Below, piece after piece: positions 60,965 to 64,000 of a stretch of 64,000 bases of DNA. The notes under the pieces are model-generated. The model did no database searches and was not told the DNA's origin. It saw only the letters and a program-made list of their open reading frames with translations. Position 1 is the stretch's first letter. Every line of letters begins with the position of its first letter. Both the position numbers and the translations under genes were made by a program. The stretch covers positions 62,001 to 126,000 of the forward strand of contig NZ_CP114786.1 of assembly GCF_027359675.1 (NCBI RefSeq), read 5' to 3'. The DNA is from Roseibium sp. Sym1. Lineage in GTDB: Bacteria > Pseudomonadota > Alphaproteobacteria > Rhizobiales > Stappiaceae.

Positions 60965-61909
60965 ATGAAAGAACACGTGGAAACCGTCCTGAAGACCGTG
61001 GAATCGCGAACGGCCCCGGCCGTCTCACGGATTGCCGCGTCCTGGCGCCGGTCGATCGAGCGGCACGGTCTGCATCCGGGCGAAAAAAGCGCACCGGTTC
61101 GTGTCGACGGCAGCCAGCTGCGCCAGCGCCTGGACAAGACCGGATCCCTCCTGCAGGTCGCGACCCCGAAACTGGACCAGCTGTTCGGACTCGTCGGGCA
61201 ATCCGGATGCGCCGTTGTCCTGACGGACGCGGAAGGCGTCGTGCTCGACCAGCGCTGCACCGATGCGGATGCGGGTGATTTTCAGGACTGGGGCCTGGCG
61301 GCCGGCGCCGACTGGAGCGAGGCCGCCGTCGGCACCAACGGCGTCGGCACCTGCATTGCCGAGGAAAGCACGGTCATCGTGCACCAGAGCGAGCATTTCC
61401 TGGCCCGCAATGCCGGCCTGAGCTGCATGGATGCGCCCATCTTCGGCCCCGAAGGCCATCTTGCCGGTGCGCTTGATGTCTCCTCGGCACGATCGGACCA
61501 GACCGAAGCCTTCAACCGGCTGATCGCCGCGATGGTTGCCCAGACCGCGCGCCAGATCGAGGTCGACACGTTCCGCGCGGCCTATGCGGACAGCCGCATC
61601 GTCTATGCCCACAAGGATGCCAGCGAAGCGGCCATCCTGCTTGCCGTCGACTCCCATGACATCGTCATCGGGGCGACCCGGGGAGCGCGCAAGGCCTTTG
61701 GCCTCGGCGCCTCCGGTCCGCTTGCCCCGACGCCTGCCTCCGACTTGCTGGGACGCGAAGACGGCCCGACCGGTTTTGAAAAGGCCGAACGGACGGCCGT
61801 CGTCAGGGCGCTGACACGGGCGAAGGGCAATGTCTCCGAGGCCGCCCGAAGCCTCGGCGTCGGCCGCGCCACCCTTTACAGGCGCATGAAACGGCTCGGG
61901 GTCGACTGA
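60965..61909 (+). CDS. GAF domain Fis-type regulator lacking the sigma-54 ATPase domain
   Basis: 314-aa regulator related to AcoR-type activators. N-terminal PAVSRIAASWRRSIERHGL, a GAF domain (about 60-200: VVLTDAEGVVLDQR, WSEAAVGTNGVGTCIAEE, CMDAPIFGPEGHLAGALDVSS), a PAS-like linker and a C-terminal Fis-type helix-turn-helix (ERTAVVRALTRAKGNVSEAARSLGVGRATLYRRMKRL). The AAA+ domain that normally contacts sigma-54 is absent, so it should act through sigma-70 promoters. Its TGA stop (61907-61909) is duplicated on the far side of the inserted element. Confidence 0.85.
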   Translation: MKEHVETVLKTVESRTAPAVSRIAASWRRSIERHGLHPGEKSAPVRVDGSQLRQRLDKTGSLLQVATPKLDQLFGLVGQSGCAVVLTDAEGVVLDQRCTDADAGDFQDWGLAAGADWSEAAVGTNGVGTCIAEESTVIVHQSEHFLARNAGLSCMDAPIFGPEGHLAGALDVSSARSDQTEAFNRLIAAMVAQTARQIEVDTFRAAYADSRIVYAHKDASEAAILLAVDSHDIVIGATRGARKAFGLGASGPLAPTPASDLLGREDGPTGFEKAERTAVVRALTRAKGNVSEAARSLGVGRATLYRRMKRLGVD

Positions 61910-62170
61910 TACCAACCGCAATTAATAGGAACCGATCTGATGTCGTTGTTCCGGTTTGCCGGCAAGGCGCGTTGCGCAGGACGGCCTGGTTGGCCGTTCA
62001 AGCGGCGCAACGCCGTCCGGCGGGCCGGAACAGGCCACCGAAGGCCGCGTTTGGAGGCTGTTCTGCCGCGTCGCAGATTTTGGACGATACCCCGTATCGC
62101 CCTGCAATCTGCTCCTTGCCGAACAGTCTCCAAACGCGGTCAGATGGGTTCCTATTAAGTGCGGTTGGTA
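61910..62170. mobile_element. MITE-like 261-bp element, copy 2
   Basis: Same length and limits as copy 1, differing at 62127, 62148 and 62159 only. It is flanked by TGA on both sides (61907-61909 and 62171-62173), a 3-bp target duplication of TNA form like the TAA of copy 1. The left TGA is the stop codon of the regulator gene. One difference (62127) turns a G-C pair of the large hairpin into G-T and keeps the fold. Carries no ORF of its own. Confidence 0.85.
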
Positions 62171-62186
62171 TGAGCTTTCGCGGACC

Positions 62187-62204
62187 TGTCTCAATCCTGA
62201 GACA
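62187..62204. promoter_or_regulatory. operator upstream of the aldehyde dehydrogenase
   Basis: TGTCTCA-ATCC-TGAGACA, the same arms and spacing as the palindrome before the regulator (60821-60838), followed by CACAT as there. It lies 104 bp before the dehydrogenase start and 16 bp after the inserted element. Likely binding site of the GAF-Fis regulator (inference). Confidence 0.7.
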
Positions 62205-62308
62205 CATTGCGCCTGTCAGCTTATCTCCCCCTCTGTGCCAAACACCGGCGCTTCGGCACTCTCTCCTCATCCCCGGTGGAGGACCGGGACATCATGAGGA
62301 GGAAATCC

Positions 62309-63829
<1,521 letters not shown>

Positions 63830-63933
63830 AGGCCCCGCTTCCGGCGACCAGCCTGGCTGCCTCCATGTGCCTGCGATGAGCTCAGGCTGGTCCCGGCTGC
63901 CCCTGGTCCCCGATCTGACCCCGGGCAGTGCCA

Positions 63934-63962
63934 GGGCGGTCTCGAAAGAGGCCGCCCTTTTT
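63934..63962 (+). terminator. intrinsic terminator after aldehyde dehydrogenase
   Basis: GGGCGGTCTC (63934-63943), GAAA tetraloop, GAGGCCGCCC (63948-63957, one T-G pair), then TTTTT. Confidence 0.85.
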
Positions 63963-64000
63963 CCAATATGCATTATCCGTCGTCATCAACTGTGGTGTGC

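Overview
The window is high-GC alphaproteobacterial chromosome, most likely Hyphomicrobiales/Stappiaceae (Roseibium/Labrenzia-like). This rests on gene content: a CcrM-type (GANTC) methyltransferase, an F0 operon with paired b and b' subunits, split glyQ and glyS, an alphaproteobacterial SOS box (GTTC-N7-GTTC) and an Irr-type iron box. No rRNA, tRNA, CRISPR array, prophage or transposase gene was seen; nearly everything is chromosomal housekeeping or regulation.

Layout. 1-4.4 kb: nadA-nadB (quinolinate/NAD synthesis, minus) and a divergent MFS transporter. 4.4-13.3 kb: glyS, a GGDEF-EAL protein, GltS, a DUF2207/LemA pair and glyQ. 13.3-19.1 kb: a palindromic repeat, MATE exporter, small membrane protein, S49 peptidase, two tandem PilZ paralogues and a uracil-DNA glycosylase. 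19.5-26.8 kb: ETF-ubiquinone oxidoreductase with a small membrane protein, a ROK regulator, a Tat-type periplasmic protein and a chemoreceptor. 26.8-27.9 kb: a gene-poor AT-rich stretch holding the first copy of a 261-bp miniature transposon-like element and a possible small RNA. 27.9-35.5 kb: RhlE-type helicase, PQQ-type sugar dehydrogenase, chorismate mutase, malic enzyme, ceramidase-like protein, aminotransferase. 35.7-41.3 kb: MoaB, two GNATs, a glycosyltransferase, a periplasmic binding protein, a radical SAM protein and rnhB behind an SOS box. 41.3-44 kb: atpI-B-E-F'-F. 44-52.5 kb: smc, a DsbA-type oxidoreductase, a DUF721 protein, mutY, a 2OG-Fe(II) oxygenase, a fasciclin protein and bacterioferritin. 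52.6-58 kb: AMP nucleosidase, an amino-acid binding protein plus permease, a Tag-like glycosylase and ccrM. 58.2-60.6 kb: an H-NOX sensor with its GGDEF-EAL partner. 61-63.8 kb: a GAF/Fis regulator, the second miniature element and an aldehyde dehydrogenase.

How things fit together. DNA maintenance genes recur (udg, mutY, rnhB, a Tag-like glycosylase, smc, ccrM). c-di-GMP is represented by two GGDEF-EAL enzymes, one paired with an NO sensor, and two PilZ proteins. The regulator and aldehyde dehydrogenase share the same operator palindrome, which makes them a likely regulator-target pair.

The most novel-looking signal is the pair of 261-bp elements (26997-27257 and 61910-62170). They differ at 3 positions, have 22-bp perfect terminal inverted repeats in copy 1, and each is flanked by its own 3-bp TNA duplication (TAA, TGA). 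Each folds into two long hairpins closed by the termini. The second copy uses the regulator's stop codon as its target and lies 16 bp from the shared operator.
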